From: Bacteroidota bacterium | GTDB lineage: Bacteria > Bacteroidota > Bacteroidia > B-17B0 > Aurantibacillaceae | DNA length: 64,000 nucleotides | NCBI GenBank assembly: GCA_025363015.1 | Contig: JANYEQ010000006.1 | Coordinates: 62,001-126,000 of the forward strand | Reading direction: 5' to 3' | In this document: in pieces, positions 53,471-61,574 of the stretch | How positions within the stretch are numbered: position 1 is the first letter of the stretch | Layout of the letters: each line of letters starts with the position of its first letter | Notes under the pieces: model-generated | The model's database searches: none | The model's input: only the letters and a program-made list of their open reading frames with translations | What the model was told of the DNA's origin: nothing | Position numbers and translations under genes: made by a program

Positions 53471-55433
53471 GGCTTATATTTGGTAGTTCAATATTTATTG
53501 ACGTTCCTTTTCCTAATTCGGTTTGCACATCTATCTTTCCATTAATATAGGCTACGCGGCTGTATAAATTAGAATAGCCAATACCTGTATTGTTTTTAAG
53601 AATAGAAATATCAAAGCCTTTTCCATCGTCTTCAACCGTAATACTTAAGGTGTTATTTGTTTTTATAAACTGTACCAAAGCTGTTTTTGCATGGGCGTGT
53701 TTAATAATATTATTTACTAACTCCTGAATAATACGATAAATAGTAGATACTTTATTATTGGAAACATCTTCGTCTTTTAAATCAAACGATTGGTAGGTAA
53801 GTTGTAACGCACTGTTTTTATTTATGACTTCGCAAAAATCTTGTAAAGCCGTATTTAAGCCAAATTTTACTAATGCTTCAGGCATCATATTGTGTGCTAC
53901 TCGTCGCAACTCTCTTATCGATGTATCTAAAATAGTTAATCCGTTTTCAAATGCCAAGGTACTTTCTTCTGTTATACTTAAATTATTTTTTAGGTTACTA
54001 AACGCATATTTTGCGCTCGATAAAATACCGCCTAAGCCATCATGCAAATCTTTCGCTAAACGTGTTCGTTCCTCTTCTTGCCCTTTAATAATAGATTGAG
54101 AAATGATTAGTTTTTTTTCTGTTTCTAATTCCTGTATGCGATGTTGTTTGTATAAGGTATCTGCTACTAATAGTTTACGTTTTTGGCTATAGTTTTTATA
54201 CACTAAATAAATAATACATAAAACAATTGTAATACCTACTATTAAACTCATAATAAGTAGCTGTTGTTGATTTTTGGTGTGTTCTAATTCTAAAATTTGT
54301 TTTTCTTTTTTTGCCGTTTGATACTTTATTTCTAATTGTTCTATTTCTTTAGTAAGGTTTTGATCGTTTATACTATCTTTTAAGTCTTTTGATATGCTTA
54401 AGTTTTGATATGCTAACTTATAGTTATTTATTTGCGCATATTCTTGTGCCACGAGTTCATAAACTTTGTATAATTCTGAAACAATATTGTTTTTTTTACC
54501 AAAAACAATGGCTTCTTCACCCAGTTGAATAGCCATTGTATAGTTTTTATTTAAATAATAGCAACGCGTTAATATTTTAAGCGCTTCCATTTGGCTGTAT
54601 TTAGAATCAATGGCAATAGCACGCTCAAGCCCCAGTTTAGCATAGGCAATACTTTTATCAAATAGATTTTGTTTCACAAAAATTTCGGCAAGGGTAAGGT
54701 TTGCGTTAATTTCGAGGTAGGTACTTTTTATTTGTTTAGCAATAGTGAGGGCTTTGAGTGTTGTGTTTTCGGCCTCCATCAATTTATTTAATACTTTTTG
54801 TTGTGTTCCAATGTTTAATAAAGCGGTGGCTATTTCCATGCTATCATTAATTTCTGTAGCCTTTTCTAAGGCTTTTTTATGATAGGTTAATCCCTTTTCT
54901 TCCTGCCCAATATTGGAAAAAATGCCGCCAATATTATCATACGCAACCGCCGTTTTTTTAATCAGTTTTAATTCTTCAAATATTTTTATGGCTTGTAGGT
55001 AATAAGCAATGGCTTCGTCATACTTTGCCATGTTGTTGTAGCTTGAGCCGGCATTAAATAAGCAAGTAGCAATCTGTTCGGGCGAGCCTTTTTGTTTTGC
55101 AAATTCAATACTTTGTAAATTTAATTTTAAACTTAAATTGTATTTGCCTTGTTGGTTTAAAATAAAGGTATAATTACCGTAATATTTTATTTCGCCATTT
55201 ACATAATTAATTTTTTGCGATAGCTCGTGCATTCTTAAATAACATTGGGCGGCACTATCCATGTTATAGGTTTCCCACCACCAACCGTAATTTAACAATG
55301 CCAATACTTTATTTGTATCAGGCTTTAAAGTGGCAATTTTTTTTGCAATACTATCACGCTGTTTTTTCCATTCGGGTTGGCTTTTACCTAGCATTAAAAG
55401 CAAACAAAATAATACTAAAAATAAGCGTTTCAT
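53463..55433 (-). CDS. TPR-containing sensor histidine kinase (HisKA_3)
   Basis: A 656-residue sensor. A signal/anchor (about 1-19) is followed by some eight tetratricopeptide repeats (about 25-370) in the periplasm, a membrane helix at about 390-412 (LIMSLIVGITIVLCIIYLVY), then a HisKA_3 dimerisation domain with phosphoacceptor His464 in RTRLAKDLHDGLGG. The ATPase domain has N-box ELVNNIIKHAHA and G1 VEDDGKGFD. This is a NarX-like kinase with a TPR sensor. It is cotranscribed with the LuxR-type regulator, while the T9SS gene at 55545 is divergent. Confidence 0.92.
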   Translation of the reverse strand: MKRLFLVLFCLLLMLGKSQPEWKKQRDSIAKKIATLKPDTNKVLALLNYGWWWETYNMDSAAQCYLRMHELSQKINYVNGEIKYYGNYTFILNQQGKYNLSLKLNLQSIEFAKQKGSPEQIATCLFNAGSSYNNMAKYDEAIAYYLQAIKIFEELKLIKKTAVAYDNIGGIFSNIGQEEKGLTYHKKALEKATEINDSMEIATALLNIGTQQKVLNKLMEAENTTLKALTIAKQIKSTYLEINANLTLAEIFVKQNLFDKSIAYAKLGLERAIAIDSKYSQMEALKILTRCYYLNKNYTMAIQLGEEAIVFGKKNNIVSELYKVYELVAQEYAQINNYKLAYQNLSISKDLKDSINDQNLTKEIEQLEIKYQTAKKEKQILELEHTKNQQQLLIMSLIVGITIVLCIIYLVYKNYSQKRKLLVADTLYKQHRIQELETEKKLIISQSIIKGQEEERTRLAKDLHDGLGGILSSAKYAFSNLKNNLSITEESTLAFENGLTILDTSIRELRRVAHNMMPEALVKFGLNTALQDFCEVINKNSALQLTYQSFDLKDEDVSNNKVSTIYRIIQELVNNIIKHAHAKTALVQFIKTNNTLSITVEDDGKGFDISILKNNTGIGYSNLYSRVAYINGKIDVQTELGKGTSINIELPNISHD

Positions 55434-55474
55434 TTAATTAATACCGTGTATGTAAATATAGCAGTTTAAAAATT

Positions 55475-55488
55475 CCCCCTTTTGGGGG
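55475..55488. promoter_or_regulatory. CCCCC-TTTT-GGGGG palindrome, putative response-regulator site
   Basis: A perfect 5-bp-arm palindrome with a TTTT centre sits in otherwise AT-rich DNA, between the divergent kinase gene (start 55433) and the T9SS gene (start 55545). It ends 23 bases upstream of the -7 box TACTTTTG at 55512-55519, just where a class II activator would replace the missing -33 element. A Rho-independent terminator is unlikely, since no gene ends here. Confidence 0.6.
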
Positions 55489-55511
55489 ATAAAAATTAAA
55501 GTTACTTAAAA

Positions 55512-55519
55512 TACTTTTG
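55512..55519 (+). promoter_or_regulatory. -7 box of the T9SS beta-propeller gene
   Basis: TACTTTTG matches TAnnTTTG. The -33 position (about 55489-55491) has no TTG, suggesting an activator-dependent promoter; the palindrome at 55475-55488 adjoins that position. Confidence 0.5.
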
Positions 55520-55544
55520 TTTATTGAATTTAAAACAACCATTT

Positions 55545-57176
55545 ATGAAAAAAATTACGACAACTTTTGCCTTATTACTTGCCTTTTTAGTTAATAATGC
55601 ACAAACCGCGCCTGCTTGGGCGAAGTATGTAAATTATTATAATGTGCAAAATTACGATGTTATAAATGTTTCAACAGGGGTAGATACTTTGGGAAACATA
55701 TACACCGCTGCTTCTATTTATGATAGTACTGCCGTAAATAATAAAGAAAAAATAATGTTAGTTAAGTACGATACATTTGGCGTGCAGCAATGGATAAAAT
55801 ATTACGTAAACACATCAAACACGAGTAACATTTGCTACGCTGCTAAATTATTGGTAGATAAGGCGGGCAACTGTTATGTGTGCGGTTATGGTAGCCACAA
55901 CGCTACCTCATCGTTAGATTTTATGGTAGCAAAATACGATAACACTGGATTTCAACAATGGGTAAGTTATTATGATGGTGGGCAAAATATTGCCGATTAT
56001 TTAACTTGTGCCAAATTTGATGCTGCTGGTAATGTGGTAGTGGCGGGTAATACCAACTTTCAAGGCACTAATCAGTACGATATTGCGGTTGTAAAAATTG
56101 GTATTTCGGGTACGCAATTTTGGTCTTACAATTACAATAATGCTACTTCTAATTTTGATGAAAATGTTTATGATTTAGCCACGGATATAAATAACAATGT
56201 ATATATAACAGGCAATACCTACGTTACCAATGCCCGCAATATGCTCACAATAAAACTAAACAGTAGCGGTGTTAACCAATGGACAAATATAGTGCCTCAT
56301 TCAAACTCTGGAACCGATGAGTATGGCTATGGCATTACTGCTGATGCACTTGGCAATTGCTATGCCACTGGTGCACTAAACGATTGGGCCACTATAAAAT
56401 ACAATGCAGGTGGTGCGGTAGTATGGACAAATCACCGCCCAGCAAGTACACTAAACAGTTTTTCGCCAAAACATATACTGCTAGATAAATTTAATAATGC
56501 CATTATTGCTAGTGATGCATTTTTTGGTATAGGTGCTGGCGGCACTAATTTGGAAGTAAATAAAATTAACGGTACTAATGGTGCTACAATTTGGTCAACC
56601 AATTATAATTTTGGTGGCACAGATTCTTATGTTTCATTTCAAAAAGATACAGCCGATAATGTTTTTGTTGCTGGTTTTTTTGATGGTCCACTAAATAAAG
56701 ATATAAGTGCTTTAGTTTTATCACCCAATGGCGTTGTAGTATGGCAAACTAGTTTTACCAATACAACTTTAGCCACAGGTGTTGATAGGGCTTGCCAGTT
56801 AGTGTTAGATAAAAATAAAAATATAATTATAGCAGGTAACGCTGAAAGAAGGGGCTCAGGCAGTAGTAATTCTGTAGATGTTGTAACTTTAAAATATAAC
56901 ACACTAGCTGTAGGTATTAAAATAAATACCTTAGATGAAGGGCAGCTAAGTATTTTTCCAAACCCAACTAAAGGCACTTTAAACCTAACTACACAAAACG
57001 CTAATTTAATAGGCGCTACAATATTAATTAACGATTTAGTGGGTAACACTGTATTAGAGCAAAGGTTAACCGAACTTAATCAATCCATAACATTAAGCGG
57101 TTTGGCAAAAGGTATTTATATATTAAAGCTAAGTAATACCCATTCAACCATAAGCAAAAAGTTAATTATTGAATAG
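55545..57176 (+). CDS. T9SS-exported beta-propeller (SBBP-type) protein
   Basis: The frame can be opened at a TTG at 55524, but the ATG at 55545 begins the signal peptide (cleavage after NNAQ), giving 543 residues. The body has seven or so repeats of a blade pattern: VDTLGNIYTAASI … VKYDTFGVQQW, then DKAGNCYVCGYG … AKYDNTGFQQW, and DAAGNVVVAGNT. This is the SBBP (Seven-Bladed Beta-Propeller) type. The last 80 residues are a type A T9SS sorting domain (IFPNPTKGTLNLT … GIYILKLSNTHSTISKKLIIE). The function is unknown, probably a surface or secreted adhesin/scaffold. It is divergent from the two-component system that likely controls it. Confidence 0.85.
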   Translation: MKKITTTFALLLAFLVNNAQTAPAWAKYVNYYNVQNYDVINVSTGVDTLGNIYTAASIYDSTAVNNKEKIMLVKYDTFGVQQWIKYYVNTSNTSNICYAAKLLVDKAGNCYVCGYGSHNATSSLDFMVAKYDNTGFQQWVSYYDGGQNIADYLTCAKFDAAGNVVVAGNTNFQGTNQYDIAVVKIGISGTQFWSYNYNNATSNFDENVYDLATDINNNVYITGNTYVTNARNMLTIKLNSSGVNQWTNIVPHSNSGTDEYGYGITADALGNCYATGALNDWATIKYNAGGAVVWTNHRPASTLNSFSPKHILLDKFNNAIIASDAFFGIGAGGTNLEVNKINGTNGATIWSTNYNFGGTDSYVSFQKDTADNVFVAGFFDGPLNKDISALVLSPNGVVVWQTSFTNTTLATGVDRACQLVLDKNKNIIIAGNAERRGSGSSNSVDVVTLKYNTLAVGIKINTLDEGQLSIFPNPTKGTLNLTTQNANLIGATILINDLVGNTVLEQRLTELNQSITLSGLAKGIYILKLSNTHSTISKKLIIE

Positions 57177-57318
57177 TATATTTTTTTACTACAACTAAAA
57201 ATGGTTTCGCATCTGCTACTTCATTTGAAGTGTCAGCCCATTCTTTAGAGAAGTACAAAGCTCTATCTTTTATTTCATTCCAACCACGTATAATAAAAAA
57301 ACTGCGTAAGATATAAAA
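57166..57318 (-). pseudogene. Remnant of a type IIL/MmeI-like restriction-modification methyltransferase
   Basis: On the minus strand an open stretch with no start codon (stop at 57166-57168, upstream TAA at 57319-57321) encodes GWNEIKDRALYFSKEWADTS followed by EVADAKPFL. This matches the N-terminal signature of MmeI-like fused R-M enzymes and related class I methyltransferases (…SWNEIxxRAxxFSKEW…EAKPFLxEFFNVFG). Homology ends abruptly after PFL at about 57196, exactly where the T9SS gene's 3' end lies, so the rest was deleted. The remaining ~32 codons are a scar. I see no second piece nearby. Confidence 0.65.
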
Positions 57319-57391
57319 TTAAAAAAGTAATGGGATTAAACAGCTGTAAATCGTAACATTTTATATTGTATTCTAACAACAACAAGGCAAA

Positions 57392-58033
57392 TTATAAAAC
57401 AAGTTTGTAAACCACAGCCTCTAAATACCTATTTGTTTTTAACTCGGTAACTAATTTAAAGTTTTTTGTATTAAATGGCTCCTTGTATTGGGGGTTCATA
57501 TATACAAACCAAGTTTCGCTGAGGGTGTTACTGCAAATTGTATGTAATACGTTTTGTAAAATAGCCTCACTAAAGGGGTTAAACAAAAAATAAACAGTGG
57601 GTTCGTTTTTATACTTATAATTTAAGGCATTAGCATGCGTAAAATGTATAGTGGCTGGCTTGTTTTGTTTTGTGTATTTTTTTAAATTATCATTAGCTGC
57701 TGTAATTAGTTCGTTATCTAAATCTATTCCTACCAAATTTTTATAACCACAGCTTTCGGCTACAAAAACGGCTCTGCCTTTGCCACAGCCAATATCAAAA
57801 AAAGTAAAGTTGGGTGTTTGCTTAACCAGTTGGGGCAAAATTTTTAATAATACCCAATAACTAGCGCCTTGGTAATGGTAAAATTGCTTTGAATTACTTT
57901 TTTTAATTAATGCCGTTGCTATACCAAATTGTTTTTCGTACACCCCCTCGGCCTTTAAAAGTTTAAACGTGTTTACTGCCCCACGCATAAAAACCGACCT
58001 AAAAAAATAATATATATATATATAAATCTTCAA
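57392..58033 (-). CDS. Class I SAM-dependent methyltransferase
   Basis: A 213-residue methyltransferase with motif I FFDIGCGKGRAVFVAESCG, motif II VGIDLDNELI and a motif IV region VYFLFNPFSEAIL. N-terminal YYFFRSVFMRGAVNTFKLL resembles the membrane-peripheral start of related Bacteroidota methyltransferases, so I keep the ATG at 58033. An alternative ATG at 57988 (residue 16) would remove a stretch encoded by a TA dinucleotide repeat. The substrate is unknown. It is divergent from relA and next to the R-M scar, but is not related to it by sequence. Confidence 0.75.
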   Translation of the reverse strand: MKIYIYIYYFFRSVFMRGAVNTFKLLKAEGVYEKQFGIATALIKKSNSKQFYHYQGASYWVLLKILPQLVKQTPNFTFFDIGCGKGRAVFVAESCGYKNLVGIDLDNELITAANDNLKKYTKQNKPATIHFTHANALNYKYKNEPTVYFLFNPFSEAILQNVLHTICSNTLSETWFVYMNPQYKEPFNTKNFKLVTELKTNRYLEAVVYKLVL

Positions 58034-58089
58034 TAGTTTTTAATATCTAGTAAAAATAATACCTTTAAAACTATATTGTACTATTAATT

Positions 58090-60288
58090 ATGGAAATAGA
58101 TTTAGAAGCCGAACGCAAAGAAATACTAAAACGCTACAAACTTTTAATAAAAGCAACCAAACGTAAGTTAGAAAAAACTGATAAAGAAACCATTCGCAAA
58201 GCGTTTGAGGTAGCCGTTGAAGCACATAAAGAAATACGTCGCAAAAGTGGCGAACCTTATATTTACCACCCCATTGCGGTAGCGCAAATTTGTGCTGAAG
58301 AAATTGGCTTGGGCACCACTGGTATTGTATGCGCCTTGTTGCACGATACCGTTGAAGATACCGACTTAACCCTTGATGATATAAAAGGCTTATTTGGCGA
58401 AAAGGTTTCTAAAATTATAAACGGACTCACAAAAATTTCGGAAGTAATTGATAACTCCTCATCTATACAGGCCGAAAATTTTAGAAAAGTTTTATTAACC
58501 ATGAGCGAAGATATTCGCGTGATATTAATAAAACTAGCCGATAGATTGCACAACATGCGCACCCTTGAGCACATGAAACGCGATAAGCAAATAAAAATAG
58601 CTAGCGAAACCTTATTTTTATATGCCCCATTGGCGCACCGCTTAGGTTTAAATACTATTAAAGTGGAGCTAGAAGATTTAGGTTTAAAATACACCAACAC
58701 CGAGGCCTACTACGATGTTGCCATAAAACTAAAAGAAAGCGAACCCGAACGTAAAAAATTTATTACCAAGTTTATAGAGCCTCTTAAGGACATTTTAACC
58801 GAACAAGGTTTTAACTTTAAAATTTTTGGTAGACCAAAATCTATTTTTAGTATTTACAATAAAATAAAAACTAAACATGTAGCCTTTGAAGAAATTTACG
58901 ACCTCTTTGCCATTCGAATAATTATTGATACTCCACTTGAACAAGAAAAATCAGATTGCTGGAAAGTATACTCTATTATAACCGATTTTTATCACCCAAG
59001 TCCTGAGCGCCTGCGCGATTGGATAAGTACCCCAAAAAGCAATGGTTACGAAAGCCTACACACCACCGTTATGGGTCCCGATGGCAAGTGGGTAGAAGTG
59101 CAAATACGTACCGTTAGAATGGATGAAATGGCCGAGAATGGTTTTGCTGCCCATTGGAAGTATAAAGAAAGTTCTGCCGATAAAGAAAGTAAATTAGAAA
59201 ATTGGTTACTACGCATTCGCGAAATGTTAGAAAACCCCGACCCTAACGCCCTAGAATTTATTGATGATTTTAAATTAAACTTATTTAGCGACGAGCTATT
59301 TGCCTTTACCCCAAAAGGCGATATGAAAACCCTACCCATTGGCGCTACTGCTTTAGATTTTGCTTTTGAAATTCATACCAAAGTGGGCGAGCATTGCCTT
59401 GGCGCAAAGGTAAACCATAAATTAGTACAGTTAAATTACGAAATAAAAAGTGGCGATCAAATTGAAATTTTAACCAGTAGCAAACAAACCCCAAAAGAAG
59501 ATTGGTTAAAATTTGTAATTACAGCAAAAGCAAAGTCTAAAATAAAAAACTGTTTAAAAGAGCATCGCAAAAAAGTTTCGGAAGATGGTAAAGAAATTTT
59601 AGAACGTAAATTTTATAAGTGTAAACTTGATTATACTCTACAAAACGTAAACGATTTTTGTAGTTTTTTAAAACTCCCCTCGTCGCAAGAATTATTTTAT
59701 CGCGCTGCCCTTGGTAATATTGATGTAAAAGATATTAAATTATTTATTCGCTTTAAAGAATCACCTCAAAAGGTACATAAAAAATCGAGCGCACCAAAAA
59801 TAGAACAGCTTGTTACCAATGCCCGTGGCAGTAGCGATATGCTGGTTATTGGCGATGACATGCAAAAGCTAGATTATAAGCTATCGCCTTGTTGTAACCC
59901 AATACCTGGCGATGATGTGTTTGGTTTTGTAACCGTGGGCGAAGGCATTAAAATACATCGTGTAAATTGCCCAAACGCCCTAAAACTTTTATCTAACTAT
60001 GCGTATAGGGTTGTAAAAGCCAAATGGCTAAACGACCAATTAATTTCGTTTTTAGCAGGTATAAAAATTATTGGTACCGATGAGTTAGGCATTGTAAATA
60101 ATATTACTAAGATAATATCTAACGAAAACAATATTAATATGCGTAGCATTAGTTTTGATACCGATGGTGGCCTATTTGAAGGCACCATTATGGTATATGT
60201 GCACGATACAAAACATTTAAACCATTTAATCATAAACTTAAAAAAGGTAAAAGGCGTAAATAGGGTGGATAGAATGGATGATAAATAA
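58090..60288 (+). CDS. rsh: Bifunctional (p)ppGpp synthetase/hydrolase (RelA/SpoT family)
   Basis: A 732-residue long Rsh protein controlling the stringent response. The hydrolase HD domain is at about 50-180 with HDTVED at 85-90, and its key residues are intact. The synthetase domain is at about 240-370, with RPKSIFSIYNK, YDLFAIRIII and PNGYESLHTTV-like STPKSNGYESLH. A TGS domain follows at about 400-465 and an ACT domain at 655-730. With both HD and synthetase motifs complete, it is probably bifunctional, as most Bacteroidota Rsh proteins are. It is a single-gene unit ending about 100 bases before the riboswitch operon. Confidence 0.96.
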   Translation: MEIDLEAERKEILKRYKLLIKATKRKLEKTDKETIRKAFEVAVEAHKEIRRKSGEPYIYHPIAVAQICAEEIGLGTTGIVCALLHDTVEDTDLTLDDIKGLFGEKVSKIINGLTKISEVIDNSSSIQAENFRKVLLTMSEDIRVILIKLADRLHNMRTLEHMKRDKQIKIASETLFLYAPLAHRLGLNTIKVELEDLGLKYTNTEAYYDVAIKLKESEPERKKFITKFIEPLKDILTEQGFNFKIFGRPKSIFSIYNKIKTKHVAFEEIYDLFAIRIIIDTPLEQEKSDCWKVYSIITDFYHPSPERLRDWISTPKSNGYESLHTTVMGPDGKWVEVQIRTVRMDEMAENGFAAHWKYKESSADKESKLENWLLRIREMLENPDPNALEFIDDFKLNLFSDELFAFTPKGDMKTLPIGATALDFAFEIHTKVGEHCLGAKVNHKLVQLNYEIKSGDQIEILTSSKQTPKEDWLKFVITAKAKSKIKNCLKEHRKKVSEDGKEILERKFYKCKLDYTLQNVNDFCSFLKLPSSQELFYRAALGNIDVKDIKLFIRFKESPQKVHKKSSAPKIEQLVTNARGSSDMLVIGDDMQKLDYKLSPCCNPIPGDDVFGFVTVGEGIKIHRVNCPNALKLLSNYAYRVVKAKWLNDQLISFLAGIKIIGTDELGIVNNITKIISNENNINMRSISFDTDGGLFEGTIMVYVHDTKHLNHLIINLKKVKGVNRVDRMDDK

Positions 60289-60388
60289 ATGCATGTAACG
60301 GTTTGCGATTTAGCTAAATTTTAGCCAAAAAAACAATAGTTAAACAGCACTACAAATTTTAAAACCTAACAAAACTAAATATAATTTA

Positions 60389-60396
60389 TACCTTTG
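60389..60396 (+). promoter_or_regulatory. -7 box for the cobalamin operon
   Basis: TACCTTTG, an exact TAnnTTTG, sits 7-8 bases upstream of the riboswitch start. No TTG is at the expected -33 position. The transcript would begin near 60402, directly before the aptamer. Confidence 0.55.
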
Positions 60397-60402
60397 CTAA
60401 AA

Positions 60403-60495
60403 TTAAGATGCTTCGGCTTTAAAAAGGAATCTTGTTAAATTCAAGAACTGGCGCGCAACCGTAATGATTAATCATCTAAGTCGGGATACTTGTCT
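60403..60495 (+). ncRNA. Cobalamin riboswitch
   Basis: The region carries the class I cobalamin aptamer elements in order: AAAGGAATCTTG…CAAGAA (60419-60438) in place of the GGGAA…GAA core, GGCGCGCAACCGTAA (60440-60454) corresponding to the GCCACTGTAA B12 box, and AAGTCGGGATACTTG (60478-60492) as the 3' P3 closing strand (AGTCAGGATAC in the consensus). It precedes a T9SS protein and cobT-cobS-cobC. It would repress when adenosylcobalamin is bound. The expression platform is the hairpin at 60511-60534. Confidence 0.9.
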
Positions 60496-60510
60496 AATTA
60501 CAACAAAACA

Positions 60511-60534
60511 TTTACTCTCGCGATACAGAGTAAA
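60511..60534 (+). promoter_or_regulatory. Riboswitch expression-platform hairpin
   Basis: TTTACTCT (60511-60518) and AGAGTAAA (60527-60534) form a perfect 8-bp stem with the loop CGCGATAC. The loop's CGCG is self-complementary to CGCG in the aptamer's L5 region (60442-60445), so a kissing-loop (L5-L13) contact is possible. A following A/T-only palindrome AAATAAATA-C-TATTTATTT with a T-run (60542-60563) may add a terminator. Confidence 0.55.
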
Positions 60535-60591
60535 GGCTTTAAAATAAATACTATTTATTTTTTAGTTATAACGGTATCGTTTTATATTATC

Positions 60592-61572
60592 ATGAAACGG
60601 TTAATTTATTTTTTTAGTTTAATATCCATTTATGGATATTCTCAGTTTGCCCCACAAGTAGGTCAAACCGGAACAACGGCCATATACAAAGACAGCTCGC
60701 TAATTGTAAATTGGGCAACTACCTGCAACGTTCTTAGAGGCTGGCAAGATATTAGCAATACGGGTTTAGGCAAAGCAACGGCCGGCGATAGCTCTATGGC
60801 TATTGGGCATGCCGATGGTACCGGTGTTGTTAGTTTGGGTGATGGCGGAAGCGCTATTCTTACTTTTCAATCACCCATAAAAAACGGACTTGGGTTTGAC
60901 TTTTGTGTGTTTGAAAATAGTTTTAATGCTACTTTTTTAGAATTAGCGTTTGTTGAGGTAAGCAGTAATGGTATTAATTTTTTTAGATTTCCTGCTACAA
61001 GCAACACACAAACCCTTACTCAAATTGGTGCTTTTGATAATGTTGGCGACGCTACAAAATTAAATAATTTAGCAGGTAAATATCAAGTCAATTACGGCAC
61101 ACCTTTTGATTTGCAAGATTTGCAGAGTGTTGCGGGCTTAGATATAAATAATATTACCCATATAAAAATAATAGATGTAGTTGGTAACATTAATTTGCCT
61201 TATGCAACTTACGATAAAAACAATAATCCCATCAATGACCCATGGGCCACACCCTTTGCCAGTAGTGGCTTTGATTTAGATGCCGTTGGGGTGATAAATC
61301 AGCAACCAGTAGGAATAAATGAGAAGACGGATTTAAAAAATTTAATTAGCGTTTTTCCAAACCCTTGTTCTAATTACCTTACAATACATTCAAGTTTAGG
61401 ACTAGTAAAAAGCTACAAATTAGTAAACGAATTTGCGGAAATAGTTTTAGCCGAAGATTTTAAAAACTCCGTAGCGTATTTAAATACCTCTTCATTAACT
61501 AAGGGGTTTTATATTTTACAATTAATTTTAAAAGATGGGGGACACGTTTCAAAAAAAATTATTAAACTGTAG
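60592..61572 (+). CDS. B12-riboswitch-controlled T9SS surface protein
   Basis: I start at ATG 60592 (MKRLIYFFSLISIYGYSQ), which gives a signal peptide of about 18 residues and a 326-residue protein. A longer frame from 60490 runs through the riboswitch platform and is not likely. Residues about 20-255 form one beta-rich domain with GTTAIYKDSSL, GDGGSAILTF, GLGFDFCVFENSF, LELAFVEVSSNG and a final ASSGFDLDAVGVI. From about 266 comes a T9SS sorting domain (VFPNPCSNYLTI … KGFYILQLILKDG … KKIIKL). It is the first gene of a cobalamin-salvage operon, so a role in catching corrinoids at the cell surface is the simplest inference; no named corrinoid-binding fold is claimed. CobT starts three bases later. 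Confidence 0.85.
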   Translation: MKRLIYFFSLISIYGYSQFAPQVGQTGTTAIYKDSSLIVNWATTCNVLRGWQDISNTGLGKATAGDSSMAIGHADGTGVVSLGDGGSAILTFQSPIKNGLGFDFCVFENSFNATFLELAFVEVSSNGINFFRFPATSNTQTLTQIGAFDNVGDATKLNNLAGKYQVNYGTPFDLQDLQSVAGLDINNITHIKIIDVVGNINLPYATYDKNNNPINDPWATPFASSGFDLDAVGVINQQPVGINEKTDLKNLISVFPNPCSNYLTIHSSLGLVKSYKLVNEFAEIVLAEDFKNSVAYLNTSSLTKGFYILQLILKDGGHVSKKIIKL

Positions 61573-61574
61573 AT

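Noticed and set aside
55441-55500. CCCCC-TTTT-GGGGG as an intrinsic terminator
   Set aside because: Both flanking genes start here, none ends, and no T-run follows the stem on either strand as for a terminator.
60490-60591. Upstream extension of the T9SS protein from 60490
   Set aside because: The extension would start inside the riboswitch and lacks a signal-peptide pattern; the ATG at 60592 gives a canonical one.
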